Assembly (NCBI RefSeq): GCF_028583425.1
Contig: NC_072793.1
Location: 96,705,689 to 96,769,688 of the forward strand
Length of the DNA: 64,000 nucleotides
Source of the DNA: Eublepharis macularius
Lineage: Eukaryota; Chordata; Lepidosauria; Squamata; Eublepharidae
Direction: 5' to 3'
A model generated the notes under the pieces. It saw only the letters and a program-made list of their open reading frames with translations. It made no database searches and was not told where the DNA came from. This document shows positions 50,789 to 62,699 of this stretch, piece after piece. How positions within the stretch are numbered: position 1 is the first letter of the stretch; every line of letters begins with the position of its first letter. A program made the position numbers and the translations under genes.

Positions 50789-53700
50789 CCCATGGAGAAT
50801 ATGAACTGGACAACCTCTGTTCTGTCAGGAGGGGAGGGAATGTTGGAAAAGGGGAGAGTGCAGAGTTCGGAATCATGCTTAGATTCTGGGGTTGACTGAA
50901 GATGGTTCCCTTCCACACAGGCCCGATACTTCTGGCTGCTGCTTGTGTAGTTTGTAGGGGGAGTGTTGTTGCCATAATGATTTTAGCTTCCAGTTTTTAG
51001 AACTGGGTGCTCAGCAACCTGACAGAAGTGGGAAATTCTGCACCCCTTGGCCTTTGCCATAATGCACAACCAAAGATGGGGGGCGGGTACCAATCACCAA
51101 ATGAACTGAAATGCAGGGGGGAAAGTTGGCTACAGTTCTTGCTTGCAAGGATATACACTGCTGGTCATCAAAGAGCAATCGTGAGGTTGGGGAACTCTCC
51201 AGCTCTGACACTTCCAATAATAACTTGGACATCTTCCTCTGAATAGAGCGGCTGCCTTATGCATCTTTCTGTAATAAGTACATTCCCTGCCTGGGACTCT
51301 CAAAAGGCAGGATATTAGCCCTCTTCTTCCCATAGCCAAACCTACCCCATCGGGTGTGCATAAGTATAGCAATGTGCTCTCCACCTCCAGAGACTTAGCA
51401 GAACCACTGATGTATTTATTAATAGACTATTTACTGATGAATGTAAACCTACCACCAGGTGATCTGACAGGATTTAGCCTCTGACTAGTGGGGGCAGGGC
51501 TGCTGCAGTCCTATGGACTATGGATACATTTCTGACATTTCCTGGACAAGTGTACATTAAGATGTTGTATGTGAGGATAGCTATGATGACTACACAGGAA
51601 ATAGATGAGAGACTGTGCAGTATCTCCTGCTCCGTTTTATCTGTCTTTTGCATTAATTTTGTCAGCCTCTCAGGGGTCAGAACAGTATGGAGAAAATCCG
51701 TGCTATGAGCAGTGTGTGTGGGGGGATATCTTCCAGTTGTGGGAGGCCAATGGGTACTGGGGATGGATAAGGGTCACTGGTAAAGCTGAGGCTATGGCCT
51801 AGCCATAGCCTATTCATCTGTATAAAATTACATTGAAATGTGCAGGGGACCAGCTACCCCTACTTAGAACCAGTTATTGTATCCCATGGTTCTTGCTAAA
51901 TAGAGGACCACTAACCAAATTGGGGTGGTAGGGAAAAATCTGTTCTTGGGCCCAAGCTAGTAGCCAAAGACCACCTCTGGCAGAGGTTGAAAAGCCAGTC
52001 ACATGCTGGGGGGCTACATAGAAACAGTCACTGAATCTCAGCTCATTTTGAACCTTCCATTTTAGGAACTCCTGGTAAGGCAATTTTTGAGAAGTGCCTA
52101 GCGTGGCCATGTGGTGTGGCTAACCATTTCTTGGACATTTGGGGAACGCCTCAGCTCTCTGTGCTGCTTCATAAATTTGAAGGACAAAAGTTCTAGTAAC
52201 AAAGGATGCTCCAAGTTTTGGCCTGGTAGCAGCAAAACATTCTTATACTGGACTGGGGTGTGGGGAACAAGGATCTGCCTGCATCCTATTCCATGATACG
52301 AAGCATAAGAACAGTTTTACAGGCCTTGAGGACGGGGTATGATACCCACTCCAGCTGAAGGCAGGCTTTCAGTGAGGAATGACATGAGACTGGAGCCCAG
52401 AGTGTTCATGAAACAAATGGTTATTCAATAAAAGGGTAATAACAACTAAACAAGTCCTTGTAGCCTGTCTGCCTCTGGGCTCCACGATCCACATGTGACA
52501 TTCTTAGGGATTACCTGACTAAATCACCCCATCACTGAAGAAAGCCTGACATGATCAAAAATGTTGTTATCTTGATCTCCATCAGAAGTCTTAATCTTGG
52601 CACTTTATGGAATGTTAACAAATAGAATAGTTCTCTGCTTTTATCATCCATCTTTTAGGCCTCCAGGTTTAAAGTTTTACCTGTACATTAACTACTTCGA
52701 ACAACTCTCAGTTGCTCTATACATAGACTCTGCTTCATTATCAGTTTTTCAGTTATGAACCAAGTTGATTATCTGAAACAGGACAAATATGAACATATAT
52801 TTCATGTCTTTTTAAAAGATTCTTTTGCAATAACTGTAAACTACCCTGAGAGCTCTATGAAGTTATGTGACAATGTATAAGCTACCAAATTAAATAAATC
52901 ACGTGATTTCAGAATCTGTAGTCTACCCATGGCTACCAGCCTGGATAGTTAACAGAAATCCTCATGCTAACCTCTTGTTCCCAAATGCTGGGCAACAAAG
53001 AACGGGGGATTTTTCTCAGTAGACAATATCTGCTCACATGGTAAAACTGTTCTTGGACTGTTTACTTTCGATTGATGTGGGATTGCATGAGTGTATGTTG
53101 TCCTGTGTAAAAATTCCCTAAACTCTATAACTAGGTTTGCCAAATTTTATAATTTTTAGCCATTTCAAAATGGTGTATAAAGTTTTACAAATACTGCTAT
53201 AATAAAATACCAATTATTATAAAATACTGTTCAAAAATAACCAGCCATGTATCTATGACATAACAGTAGCATTTAAATCAGTAGAAATTAAAAGACCAGT
53301 AGTAGAAAAAGACCAATACACAGGATCTAAAACATATTTTAAAAGTTCACGCTGAACAAAAATATATTTAAACTCTTTTGAAAAGATAGAAAGGTGACTC
53401 TCAAGTGAGCACTTCACATCTGTTGTACATGGAGATCAATGTGGCCTTCCTGAACAATGGGACCTGAAGCAGGGCTGATATCAAGGATTTAATATGGTAG
53501 TAGACAGTCTCTAAGATTCCCTGGGCCCTTAACAGCTTAGGGCTTTAAAGGCTAAAACTACTTACTTGGAAACCTGGCCTAAAAAGAGGTGAAGCCTGCA
53601 TAACTGTCCTAGTATCAAGGAAATATCCATTTGCCTTTGCCAAAGTCTGGCTGCAACACTGTGCATCAGCTGAAGTTCTCAAACTCTGCTCAAGGATATC
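50789..53700 (+). other. SEMA3B 3' UTR and following intergenic DNA
   Basis: No coding exon or known repeat was recognised. The first 1.6 kb is the likely 3' UTR. After about 52.5 kb the DNA becomes AT-rich. Confidence 0.4.
52427..52432 (+). terminator. Candidate poly(A) signal for SEMA3B
   Basis: AATAAA lies 1.64 kb after the stop codon in otherwise unique-looking sequence. Another AATAAA is at 52893-52898. Which one is used cannot be told from sequence. Confidence 0.3.
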
Positions 53701-53708
53701 TTCACAAT

Positions 53709-53920
53709 AAGGTTGCCAATTCCAGGTTGGGAAATTCCTGGAGATTTGAGATTAGAGCCTAGCGGTGGCAGGATTTGAGGAAAGGAGGAAACTCAGTGTG
53801 TTAACACAGTACAGTCCACCTTCCAAAGCAGCTGTTTTCTCCAGGGGAACTGAACTCTGTTGTCTGGAGATGTTATAACTCCAGGAAATCTCCAGGCACC
53901 ACTTGGAGGCTGGCAACCCA
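53709..53920 (-). repeat. MITE-like element (TAGGGTTGCCA family)
   Basis: Begins ggttgccaattccaggttgg and ends ggctggcaaccca, reversed relative to 38024-38239. Confidence 0.78.
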
Positions 53921-54023
53921 CTCCATGAAGAGCACATTACAATAGTCTAATTACTTGTGAGAGAGGAGATTAATTTTCTGTCTGTAAGAACTTTTTTCCC
54001 AGTCAACATTCAGTCCACCACCT

Positions 54024-54233
54024 TGGGTTGCCAACTCCAGGTTGGGAAGTTCCTGGAGATTTTGGCGTGGAGCCTGGGAAGGGCAGAGTTTGAGGGGGAG
54101 AGATTTCAGTAGGGTCTAATGCTATACTGTTCACCCTTCAAAGCAGCTATTTTCTCCAGGGGAACTTAGATTGGTTGGAGATCAGTTGTAATTCTGGGAG
54201 CACTCCAGGCCCCACCTTGAGGTTCACAACCCT
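54024..54233 (-). repeat. MITE-like element (TAGGGTTGCCA family)
   Basis: Begins tgggttgccaactccaggtt, includes gcagctattttctccagggg, and ends cacaaccct. Confidence 0.78.
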
Positions 54234-54433
54234 ATCCCCACCTGAAGCCAAAACTGGCAAGTCCAAGCATAGTTTTGCCACATGATCTTTTTTTTTTAAG
54301 AGAGCCTCAGAGGCTGGGCATTATTGAAGATCGAGAATACTTGTCTAATCCAGCAAGGGTTGTGTCCTGAGGTAAAATGCACCTCCCAGTCTTCCCCTAA
54401 AAGTTCATTAGGATTGCCTATCTCCCTGTGGTA

Positions 54434-54621
54434 TAGGGTTGCCAGCCTCCAGGGGGTGGCTGGAGATCTGGAATTACAACTGATCTCCAGGTGACAGAGA
54501 TCAGTTCCCCTGGAGAAAATGGCTGCTTTGGAGAGTCTGAGGCCCCTCCCCAAACCCCACTCTATCCAGGCTCCAACCCCCAAATCTTCAGGAATTTCCC
54601 AACCTGGACCTGGTAACCCTA
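54434..54621 (+). repeat. MITE-like element (TAGGGTTGCCA family)
   Basis: Begins tagggttgccagcctccagg and ends ggtaaccct then a. The flanking TA on both sides is compatible with a TA target site. Confidence 0.8.
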
Positions 54622-54876
54622 CTGTGGAGCCTGCCTGCTTGCATCCCCTCTCTCTGACTGGTCAGCTGTGGAACTCTGTGTTCAGAGGTAAAAATCAGGT
54701 AAAGGAAACTGCAGACAGTTGAAGAAAGATGGTACAAGACTCCTGAGTAGGGACTTTATATAAAAATCAGTATGGCAACTGAGTTTTTAAATGTTCGTGG
54801 GGAAATGGTGCACAACCTTTCTAGGGGCCATTTTGATGTGAGTCTCTCATATGAACCTGCCAAGGTGCCCACCACA

Positions 54877-55096
54877 TAGAGCTGCCAGCCTCCAGGTGGT
54901 AGCTGGAAATCTCTTGGAATTACAACTGATCTCCAGGCAACCGAGACCAGTTCCCCTGGAGAAAATGGCTTCTCTGAAATGTGAACTCTATGGCATCATA
55001 CCCCACTGAAGCTCCTCACCTTCCTCAAACCACACCCTCTCCAGGCTCCACCCCTCAAATCTCCAGGAATTTCCCAACTTGGACCTGGCAACCCTA
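54877..55096 (+). repeat. MITE-like element (TAGGGTTGCCA family)
   Basis: Begins tagagctgccagcctccagg and ends cctggcaaccct then a. It abuts the Helitron remnant. Confidence 0.78.
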
Positions 55097-55109
55097 CCAC
55101 CACACTACC

Positions 55110-56390
55110 CCTCCTTCAGTCCAACTCCACCTCATACCTCTCACAGCCATCACCTCTTACTGCCCCCAAGAAGCCTCCCAGCAGACGTTGTGCAAGATAT
55201 ACTGACGCTAAAAGGAGGAAGCAACTTAAAGATGTGGCAAAGAAATATCCACATCATATTCCTGTGGTGCACCGAGCAGTGGTGGCCAAGTACCAGCAAG
55301 ATCACTCTGAGGTGCACAGAGCGGCAGAGTGTCTCTAAGAGGAAAGCAATCCTGGAAGACGAATAGGGAGGCACTCACTTCCACGGAAGGTCAAGTCTCA
55401 GGCATGGCATATGATCCTGATGTGGCTTATGAGGCAGACAGCACTTTAACTCTGGGTATCATGACCCACAAATGCAAGGACTGCAATGATATCAAGTGGA
55501 AGGAAGAGGCCCTTGGCATGTGTTGCAGCAATGGCAGTGTGCAGCTCCCACCCTCCAAACCTCTGCCCCAACCTCTCTACAGCATGGTAGCGGGCAGCCA
55601 CCCTGACCATGTCCATTTCAGGAACCGTGTACGGCAGTATAATGGCCGCTTTAACATGATATCATTCAGGGCCAAGCAGCTACTACAAGACAGCTTCATG
55701 CTGACCTTCAAAGTTCAGGGACAGGTGTATCACTTGGTCGGAAGTCTGCTGGCCACACCTCCACAGGAAGCCCAATTCCTGCAAATCTATTTAGTAGGTG
55801 AGGACAAAAAGGAATCGCGCTTGAGGTGCAGCAATTTTACTGACGTCAAGCAAATTGGTCAGACGACTACAGGTGATGCTACACCATGTCAACAGCTACA
55901 TAAAGGACCTGAAGACCACCCTGGACATGGTACCTCTAACCTGCAAGAAATTCCAAGTCATCATCTATGCAGATAAAAAACATGCTGATGATCATGTAGG
56001 TCATTTCAACACACCAACATCACATGAGGTGGTTCTGGTGATTGTTGGTCAGCAATTTGAGCAGTGAGACATTGTGCTGCACAGCTGCAGCAACACACTG
56101 CGGCACATCAACGAGATCCACCGGTTGTACGACGCCCTGCAGTATCCATTCCTGTTCTGCCATGACGAGGATGAGTACTCCACTGCCCTGCCTTAGCGCA
56201 ACCCAAATACTATGTTGCCCCTCAAGAAGACAGTCTCCACAGTGGAATTCTTCTACCACAACATGGTCAGGCAAGGGGAGATCAACCATCTGATGTACTT
56301 CCGTTCCCTCTTCAGTCAATTTTTGATTGACATGTACACCAAAATAAGAGACTGAGAGGTTGAACTACATTACGAACAACCAGGTACTAT
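55110..56390 (+). mobile_element. Helitron remnant (helitron-like N-terminal region), frameshifted
   Basis: Translation in several frames gives VVHRAVVAKYQQDHSEVHRA near 55265, THKCKDCNDIKWKEEALGMC near 55470, then QLPPSKPLP, VRQYNGRFNMISF and FKVQGQVYHLVGSLLATPP. Downstream frames give EIHRLYDALQYPFLF near 56120 and YFRSLFSQFLIDMYTKI near 56300. These are motifs of the helitron-like N-terminal (Rep-side) region of Helitron transposases. The Rep catalytic HUH part and the PIF1 helicase are not seen. At least three frame changes and several stops. Confidence 0.85.
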
Positions 56391-57020
56391 GCTATACTAC
56401 AAAACCAACTAAAAAACACACACACACACACCAAAAAAAAGTTACATACCCATGAGTATTATAACTGGATTTAACGAAGCACGGGTATCAAGCTAATAAT
56501 CTATAAAGACAAGTGTCCTGACTGACTGACTCATCAATGCCTAGCCCAAACCTCTGGACCTAGAAACATGAAATCCAGAGAGAACATTCCTTTCATGATG
56601 TAAACACTCACTAAGAAGAGATTTTAAGAAATTTGTGGCCATAGATCAGTGATCTATGAGCCAAGCTACAAGTGTAGCTTAGCTTGTAGTATGTGCACAA
56701 CCTTTGCAACTGAATGGCAAACATGTATTTTGTATTTGGGTGTCTGAACAATATTTTTTAAGAGCATGAGCATTTAGCTACACATTACAGTTCCTTTCAT
56801 GTTTATTTCAAATGACTGTTTTCTTTTGCAAATTTAGCTGCCAGGGAAAAAAGATTGTACACATTTAATTTTCACTTTGCAAACTTAACCAAAAGGATTA
56901 TCAATGAGAACAGTATGGGGAGAGATGGAAACTTCCACCTCCTCCTCCCCCTGCCATTTTCTCACTGGAAAAACTACCCCCAGCTACTCCCCATCTTCAC
57001 CCACTGGCAGAAGACAGCTG
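56391..57020. other. Intergenic DNA
   Basis: A (CA)n run near 56418. No other repeat recognised. Confidence 0.4.
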
Positions 57021-57400
57021 TTAAGGAGGCAGACGAATCTTCCTTGGGAAGGAGTTCCATAGTTTTGGTGCCATGACTAAGAAGGCTCTTTCTTGGATTG
57101 CCACCTGCCTAACCTTATATGGCTGGGCCACCCAAAGCAGGGCCTCTGAAGATGACGAGTGAATGAGTGGGAGAAGGCAGTCCTTAAAGTATGCTGACCC
57201 CAAGCCAAACAGGGTTTTAAAGGTCAATATCAGCACCTTGAATTGGGCCCAGAAGCAAATTGGGAGCTAGTGCAAGAACAAGAATAGAGTGATATGGTCC
57301 CTATGACTCAGCATTATGACATCAGCATTCTGTACCAACTGCAGCTTCTAGACAGTCTTCAAGGCCAACCCCATGTAGAATGCATTGCAGTAATTTAACC
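57021..57400 (-). mobile_element. L2-type LINE fragment
   Basis: Minus strand LILTFKTLFGLGSAYFKDCL and RAFLVMAPKLWNSFPRKI, the L2 C-terminal signature, in a degraded frame. Confidence 0.8.
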
Positions 57401-57625
57401 CACTTTTTGTGGCAGTCACTTTGTGGTTGGGTCTATCTCCTGTGGCAGACATTTTGTGGTTGTGCTCCACCACCTTGTGTCAGAATTCCAAAGATGCCTG
57501 CAGGCTTGAAAAGGTTAGGTACACTTGGCATACATACCAACCCCTGCACATCCCCATGTGGGGTCTTTAAGCGTGCCACTGGGAACCTTGGCAAATAATT
57601 ATTTTACTGTGGTCTGTGTTTTATC

Positions 57626-57842
57626 TAGGGTTGCTAAGTTCCAGGTGGAGCCTGAAGATCTCCCAGAATTCCAACCAATCTTTAGACTACAGAGATCAGT
57701 TCCCCTGGAAAAAATGGCTGCTTTGGAGGGTGGACTCTATAGCATTATACCTCACTGGGGTCCCTCACCTCCCCAAACCCCAGCCTCTCCAGGCTCCACC
57801 CCTCAAATCTCCAGGAATTTCCCAACAGAGTTGGCAACCCTA
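57626..57842 (+). repeat. MITE-like element (TAGGGTTGCCA family)
   Basis: Begins tagggttgctaagttccagg and ends gttggcaaccctaa. Sixth copy in the window. Confidence 0.82.
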
Positions 57843-58824
57843 ATTCCACCTGTGCCTATTGTAAACAATAGAAGGTAGACAGAAAATCAATGTCAAGGAG
57901 ATGGGAAAGAAGAGGAAGTGTTGGAAGCAAGTTGAAAGTTTGGATTGAAGTTGTGAGTGAACTTCAAGGAGTCACTTTCACTTGGGACAAACAGCAAAGT
58001 ATGCGGGGTCCTCTGAGGTGGGAATATATTAACACAGTAAATCAGTCATTTTAACTAGATGTGTGATTTTCCACAAGCAACAGAAAGCCAGTTGTGCAGA
58101 GAGAGCACATCATTTGTTTCAGGTGACCACACTGTTGTCTTCACTCTAGAAACAGAACGTTTATCACAGAGTCAGACAAACTCTGTCACTTTTTAAATTA
58201 CTGTATTGGACAAATAGATCTAGTTTCACAAAGCCCAGCTAGTGGTTGCCACCTAGTGGGCGAGAAGCTCTTTGCACCAGTTATGGATCCAAATAATGGA
58301 AGGATGCCCTCTAGCTCCCTGCTACACTTGTTCTGAACTTGTGCGCAAAATCTATATAAGCACACACACACACACACCCCGATTCTTCCTTCAGAACAGT
58401 AACAATAGGCTTGCTGAGGTGAAAAGAGAACAGGAGGAGGAATGAGAGCTTCACAAGAGATTGTGAAGGAAGGACAGATTGTGGAAGGAATGCTGGCTTT
58501 AGTAATTACTGGAATTGTGCTGAAGAAAGTTCTTGCAACTCAGGCAGTGTCCAGGACTACTATAAAACCAGCAGAAACAAACTCCTAGTAACTCTTTTTT
58601 TATTGCCCCCCCTCTATCATGTGTGTGTGTGTGTGTGTGTTTAGTTGTGTAGGTTAACGTAATTAGGAGCAAGCACAAGTTATGGAGGAAATATTAATAT
58701 TTAATATAGTTGGATAACAGAATGTATATTCATTTAACCAGTCTCTAATACATTTGCTCCAAAATAAAGCAAATTAATTTGGGTTGCTAACCAACTGTCG
58801 CATACTGCATCCCCCATGTGTGTG
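57843..58824. other. Intergenic DNA with (CA)n and (TG)n runs
   Basis: (CA)n near 58361-58377 and (TG)n near 58620-58640. Nothing else recognised. Confidence 0.5.
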
Positions 58825-59660
58825 TGTGTGTGATGTGCCATCAAATCATCTCCGACCTATGGCGACCCTATGAAGGAAAGACCTCCAAAACACCCTATCA
58901 TTAACAGACTTGCTCAGATCCTGCAAACTGGAGGGCGTGCATTTTTTTATTGAGTCAAGCCATCTTGTTTTAGGTCTTCCTCTTTTCCTACTGCCTTCCA
59001 CTTTTCCTAGCATTATTGACTTTTCCAGAGAGTCTTATAGTCTCATGATGTGACCATCTCATGATGTTCCGTCAGTTTTGTCATTTGAGCTTCTAGGGAG
59101 AATTCAGGCTTGATTTGATGTAGTATCCACATATTTGTCTTTCTGGTTGTCCATGGTATTTGCAAAACTCTTCCAGCACATTTCACTTTTCTTCCTGTCA
59201 GCTTTCTTCACTGTCCAACTTTCACATCTATACATAGTAATGGGGAATACCATAGTATTCCTCATTGTGATCTTTAAAATTTAGGAATTATATAAGAAGA
59301 CTATTACTCTTGTCTTCTTGATGGTCAGTTGAAATCCTTTCTCCTTTAACCTTCATCAGTATTGTTTCAAGTTTTCACTATTTTCTGCCAGTAACGTGGC
59401 ATCATCTGCATGTCTCAAATTGTTCATGTTCCTCCCACCAATTTTCAGTCCACTTTCTTCTAGATCTAATCCAGCTTTCCTTATGATATACTCTGCATAG
59501 AGGTTGAACAGGTAGGGAGATAATATACATCCTTGTCTGACACCTATGCCAATTGGAAACCATTCTGTTTCCTCTGTCTTGACAGTGTAGACAATTAGAA
59601 TTGGAACACTTTCTTGAAGAGAAAAATTTCCCACACAGACAAGTTCTTACCTTGTCTTTG
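58825..59660 (-). mobile_element. BovB/RTE LINE, RT fragment and 3' end
   Basis: Minus strand 59634-59356 gives GVRQGCILSPYLFNLYAEYI and NMNNLRHADDATLLAENSE, the RTE-BovB reverse transcriptase, with HADD in place of YADD. The 3' part to 58825 contains the well-known squamate BovB 3' region (ttatggcgaccc-like phrases on the + strand). Confidence 0.9.
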
Positions 59661-60499
59661 GGTTTGCTGCTTTCATGCTTGACACAGCAGCCAATGACTT
59701 CGGTATTTTAGTATGATTTTGGTTGCTCCTTTACTCAGGTTCCTTCCCACAAAAGAATTCTCCATCTGATCTCTCTTTATGCCAGGTACACTGCACCCTC
59801 TGCACATTCAAGGGACTCCCTAGGTATGCAGAAAAAGATGACTTTGGAAATTAACCAAAACAAAATCTTGAAACAAGTCTGATGAGGGCTGCATATACTC
59901 TAGGAGCATAAATTGTGGTGAGGGAAGAGTTCCTAATTCCCCTGTCCCATGACTCCTTGTTGGTCCCTTGCTTATATTACAAAATAGCGGAAGCTTTCTT
60001 GTTCTCCAGAAGTCTTCATCTGGCTGTCAAATACATAAAAAGGAGGCGGTGGGGAGATGTTTCAAAGCATAATTACCCCTGTATTAAAGAGCCTAGAGAC
60101 TTATCCATCGTGCCGCAAATATTCAAGCACACCCCTTTACAGTTAACATCTTATTTGATGAAGCGTCCTAGGGAACTCAAAAGCTTGTTCCTTATTTAAT
60201 GATATTATGGTGCTGCTGTTTTTGCAGCAATCCTGGTACATGTTGTCCTTTCAACCCTGATTTGGTGTTCTGGTTTGTTTCCTTGAACATCATCGGGGGG
60301 GGGGGCGGGGAGTGTGGATAGTCATACTGACTAATGCAGCATTAAGCCGGGGATGTTTACATCAAAGGGATCCCTCTAAACCACTTATTTTAAGCTACTG
60401 CTGAGGTACCAGAAGTAGTGCTAATAATTATACACTAGTTATTATAGAGATTTCAATCCTGAGAGAATATTTGCAAATGAGCAGAAGGCAGAGGAGATC
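59661..60499. other. Intergenic DNA, unassigned
   Basis: A G-run near 60295. No exon recognised. Confidence 0.35.
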
Positions 60500-60758
60500 T
60501 AAACTTCATTATCGGTCTTCTATGCAGTCTCATATGGGACTTCGCATGCTCAGGCCTACCGATCAGTAGGCTCTTCAGCTACAATTTCCTCTAGGAGGCA
60601 TCTGCCCCTTCCCAGAGCACATGCACAGATTGCTTCCCACAGAAACAGCCTGCTCGCCAACCCTCAGCTCCTCTTTTGATGCCAATTACTGTGGTGCTCC
60701 ATGACAATTCTCTGTCGATTTCATCTTTTGCCTTAGAAAGGAAAGAAAAACGGTCAGA

Positions 60759-60989
60759 ATGGCTGAAAAATCCCTATTTAAGAAATGCACTCAGTGCAAT
60801 ACCAAAATGACGAGGACTGACAGGCACCCTCTGTGTCTTGTCTGCCTGGGAGAGGGGCATAATGTGAGCCTGTGCAAATATTGCCAGAGCTTCACCCCCA
60901 AGTCCAGAGCAGAAAGAGCTACTAGGCTCAAGGCCATCTTATGGGAACAGGCATTGTTAGCTGCAACTAACCATCTGCTAAATTGGTAA
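60759..60989 (+). pseudogene. DIRS ORF1 (gag-like) N-terminus
   Basis: 76 codons with the metal-binding-like pattern CTQC...HPLCLVCLGEGHNVSLCKYC. It ends in a stop at 60987-60989, where the intact protein would be longer. No function is expected. Confidence 0.7.
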
Positions 60990-61574
60990 AGTCATCTGCT
61001 CTCACAGAGCTCACCAATCAACCAGATCCAACACCACCAGATCCAAAAACATGGTTTGACCTTGAGTGCACCAAGCTCATCGGATCTGACTCCTTCACAG
61101 AGCCAACTCTCGGATTCAGGTATTCCAGGCTCTGGATGTAAGGAGGACTATACTCTCCTGTTTAAATTGTACAGCATCTTTTAGGTCAGATGTCCAACTT
61201 TTTGTTTGTTACACAGGCCCAAATAAGGAGGAAAAGTGACTTTGCAAATCATTGCCAGATGGATAGTTTAGGCTATTAGGGTGTGCTATGAACAAGCCAA
61301 TTTACCTTGTCCATTGGAAGTCCATACCCATTCTATCAGGCCACAGGCTTCTTCAGCAGTCCTACTCAAAGGTGCTCCTCTACAAGACATCTGTAGAGCT
61401 GCAACATGAACTTCACCTTTCATCAGGCACTACGCCTTTGATGTGCGCAACTGGAGGGAAGCAGCTGTGGGTCAAGCAGTCCTACAAACACTATTCTCAT
61501 GAAGAGTGCACCCCTCCTCCATGGGTAAGTTTCTTGTTAATCTCCCATGTGGGACCACACGGAAGACCGACAAT

Positions 61575-61913
61575 GAAAACAGGGTCGCACCTTCCTGTAA
61601 CTGTTGTTCATTGAGGTCTTCTATGCAGGCACACATACCCCCCCCCTCCTTCCCCATTGTGTGCTCTTCAGTATTTGCCTAGAGAGTCCGGCAACCAAGG
61701 AGAAACTGACAGTTGGGGGCATCAATCCTCCCAGAGAATCCACTGTTTTGGCAAGAAATAAATCGTGCATGTGCTCTGCAAAACGAGCAAACATCCCCTA
61801 GAGGAAATTTAGCTGAAGAAGCGATTGGCAGGCCTGGGCATATGCAGTCCCATGTGTGTCTGCACACAAGACCTTAAGGAACAACAGTTACAGGTAGGTG
61901 CAACCCTGTTTTC
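61575..61913. repeat. Inverted-repeat terminal unit of the second DIRS element
   Basis: gaaaacagggtcgcacc (61575 on) is reverse-complementary to the stretch ending ggtgcaaccctgttttc (61913). The design equals 5191-5526, with arms of about 57-63 bp. The donor-like motif here reads CAG|GTAGGT. Confidence 0.82.
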
Positions 61914-61990
61914 AATTCAAAATAACTCAAGGTGCTACTGGACCCAAATCTTGCTCTTCTACTACAGGCCGACACTGCCCACTTGAAATC
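61914..61990 (+). repeat. PLE-type tail fragment
   Basis: aactcaaggtgctactggac then cttgctcttctactacagg, the end of the tail family at 27535-27660, here on the + strand. Confidence 0.6.
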
Positions 61991-62154
61991 ATCTGTCTAT
62001 GCCGGAGCATGTGGGAGAGCCTGTTGAGAAGGATGACTATCCAGGCAATGCCCTAACTGCTATTCACTTGTGCATTCCTTGTGCTGTGTTCAGCATAGGC
62101 ATGTGCTATATAAAACGATTGACAAGAATGCCCACCTGGAAATTATTAGAGGAT

Positions 62155-62600
62155 GCCTTGGATATATTTATTTTATTCTATTTGTACTCCGTCCTCCCCA
62201 CACCAGCAGGCTCAGGTTGGATTCCAATTAATAGAATAATATAAAAATACAAACCAACTGGGGCTAGGAATGCCAATTGACCTGTATGGGCTACTGGAGT
62301 AGTGAAAAGCTGTACAGTCCAGGTTAGGATTATACTAAAACGAATGGAAACAATGAACGAGGCCTGAGAGCCCACAGGATATAACCGGAGCCACGAATGC
62401 CATTCATTGATTCCAGTACATTCCTTCAGTATATGGCTTCTCCCTGTATGATGTTCCGTTCCTGGGTATATTGCTAGTGAAATCGAACCATTCACTGCGT
62501 AGAGGGCAAAGGGTAAATATTTATTTAAAACATTTGTGTCCCCCACTCCAGATAAAACTCTCGAGGTAGCTTACAATGTTAATTAAACGCTGAATAAAGC
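62155..62600 (-). repeat. LINE tail fragments (L2/CR1-like)
   Basis: 62155-62235 (tttattctatttgtactccg, tcctccccaca) and 62515-62595 (atttgtgtcccccactccag, ggtagcttacaatg) look like two reversed LINE 3' ends. Confidence 0.45.
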
Positions 62601-62699
62601 AGTCTCGTACTTTGGTGAGTAGGGCAACGGAGGCCGATTGCTTCTCCGGATTGTTTGCTACGGAATACAGAGGATCGCGTGGTTGTGTACGTGCTGTAG

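Larger units (their letters stand above)
60500..61915 (+). mobile_element. Second DIRS element, internally deleted
   Basis: 5' inverted repeat at about 60510-60590 (cggtcttctatgcagtctca, atgctcaggcctacc). ORF1 start at 60759-60989 with a Cys-rich MAEKSLFKKCTQCNTKMT and CLVCLGEGH...CKYC motif. Then a jump straight to the recombinase C-terminus at 61290-61480 (HTHSIRPQASSAVLL, then ICRAAT) and the inverted-repeat unit 61575-61913. RT and RNase H are missing, so the copy is a deletion derivative of the family at 1-5526. Confidence 0.83.

Noticed and set aside
55329..55976. 215-codon frame as a novel host protein
   Set aside because: Motifs match the Helitron N-terminal region and the frame is broken on both sides.
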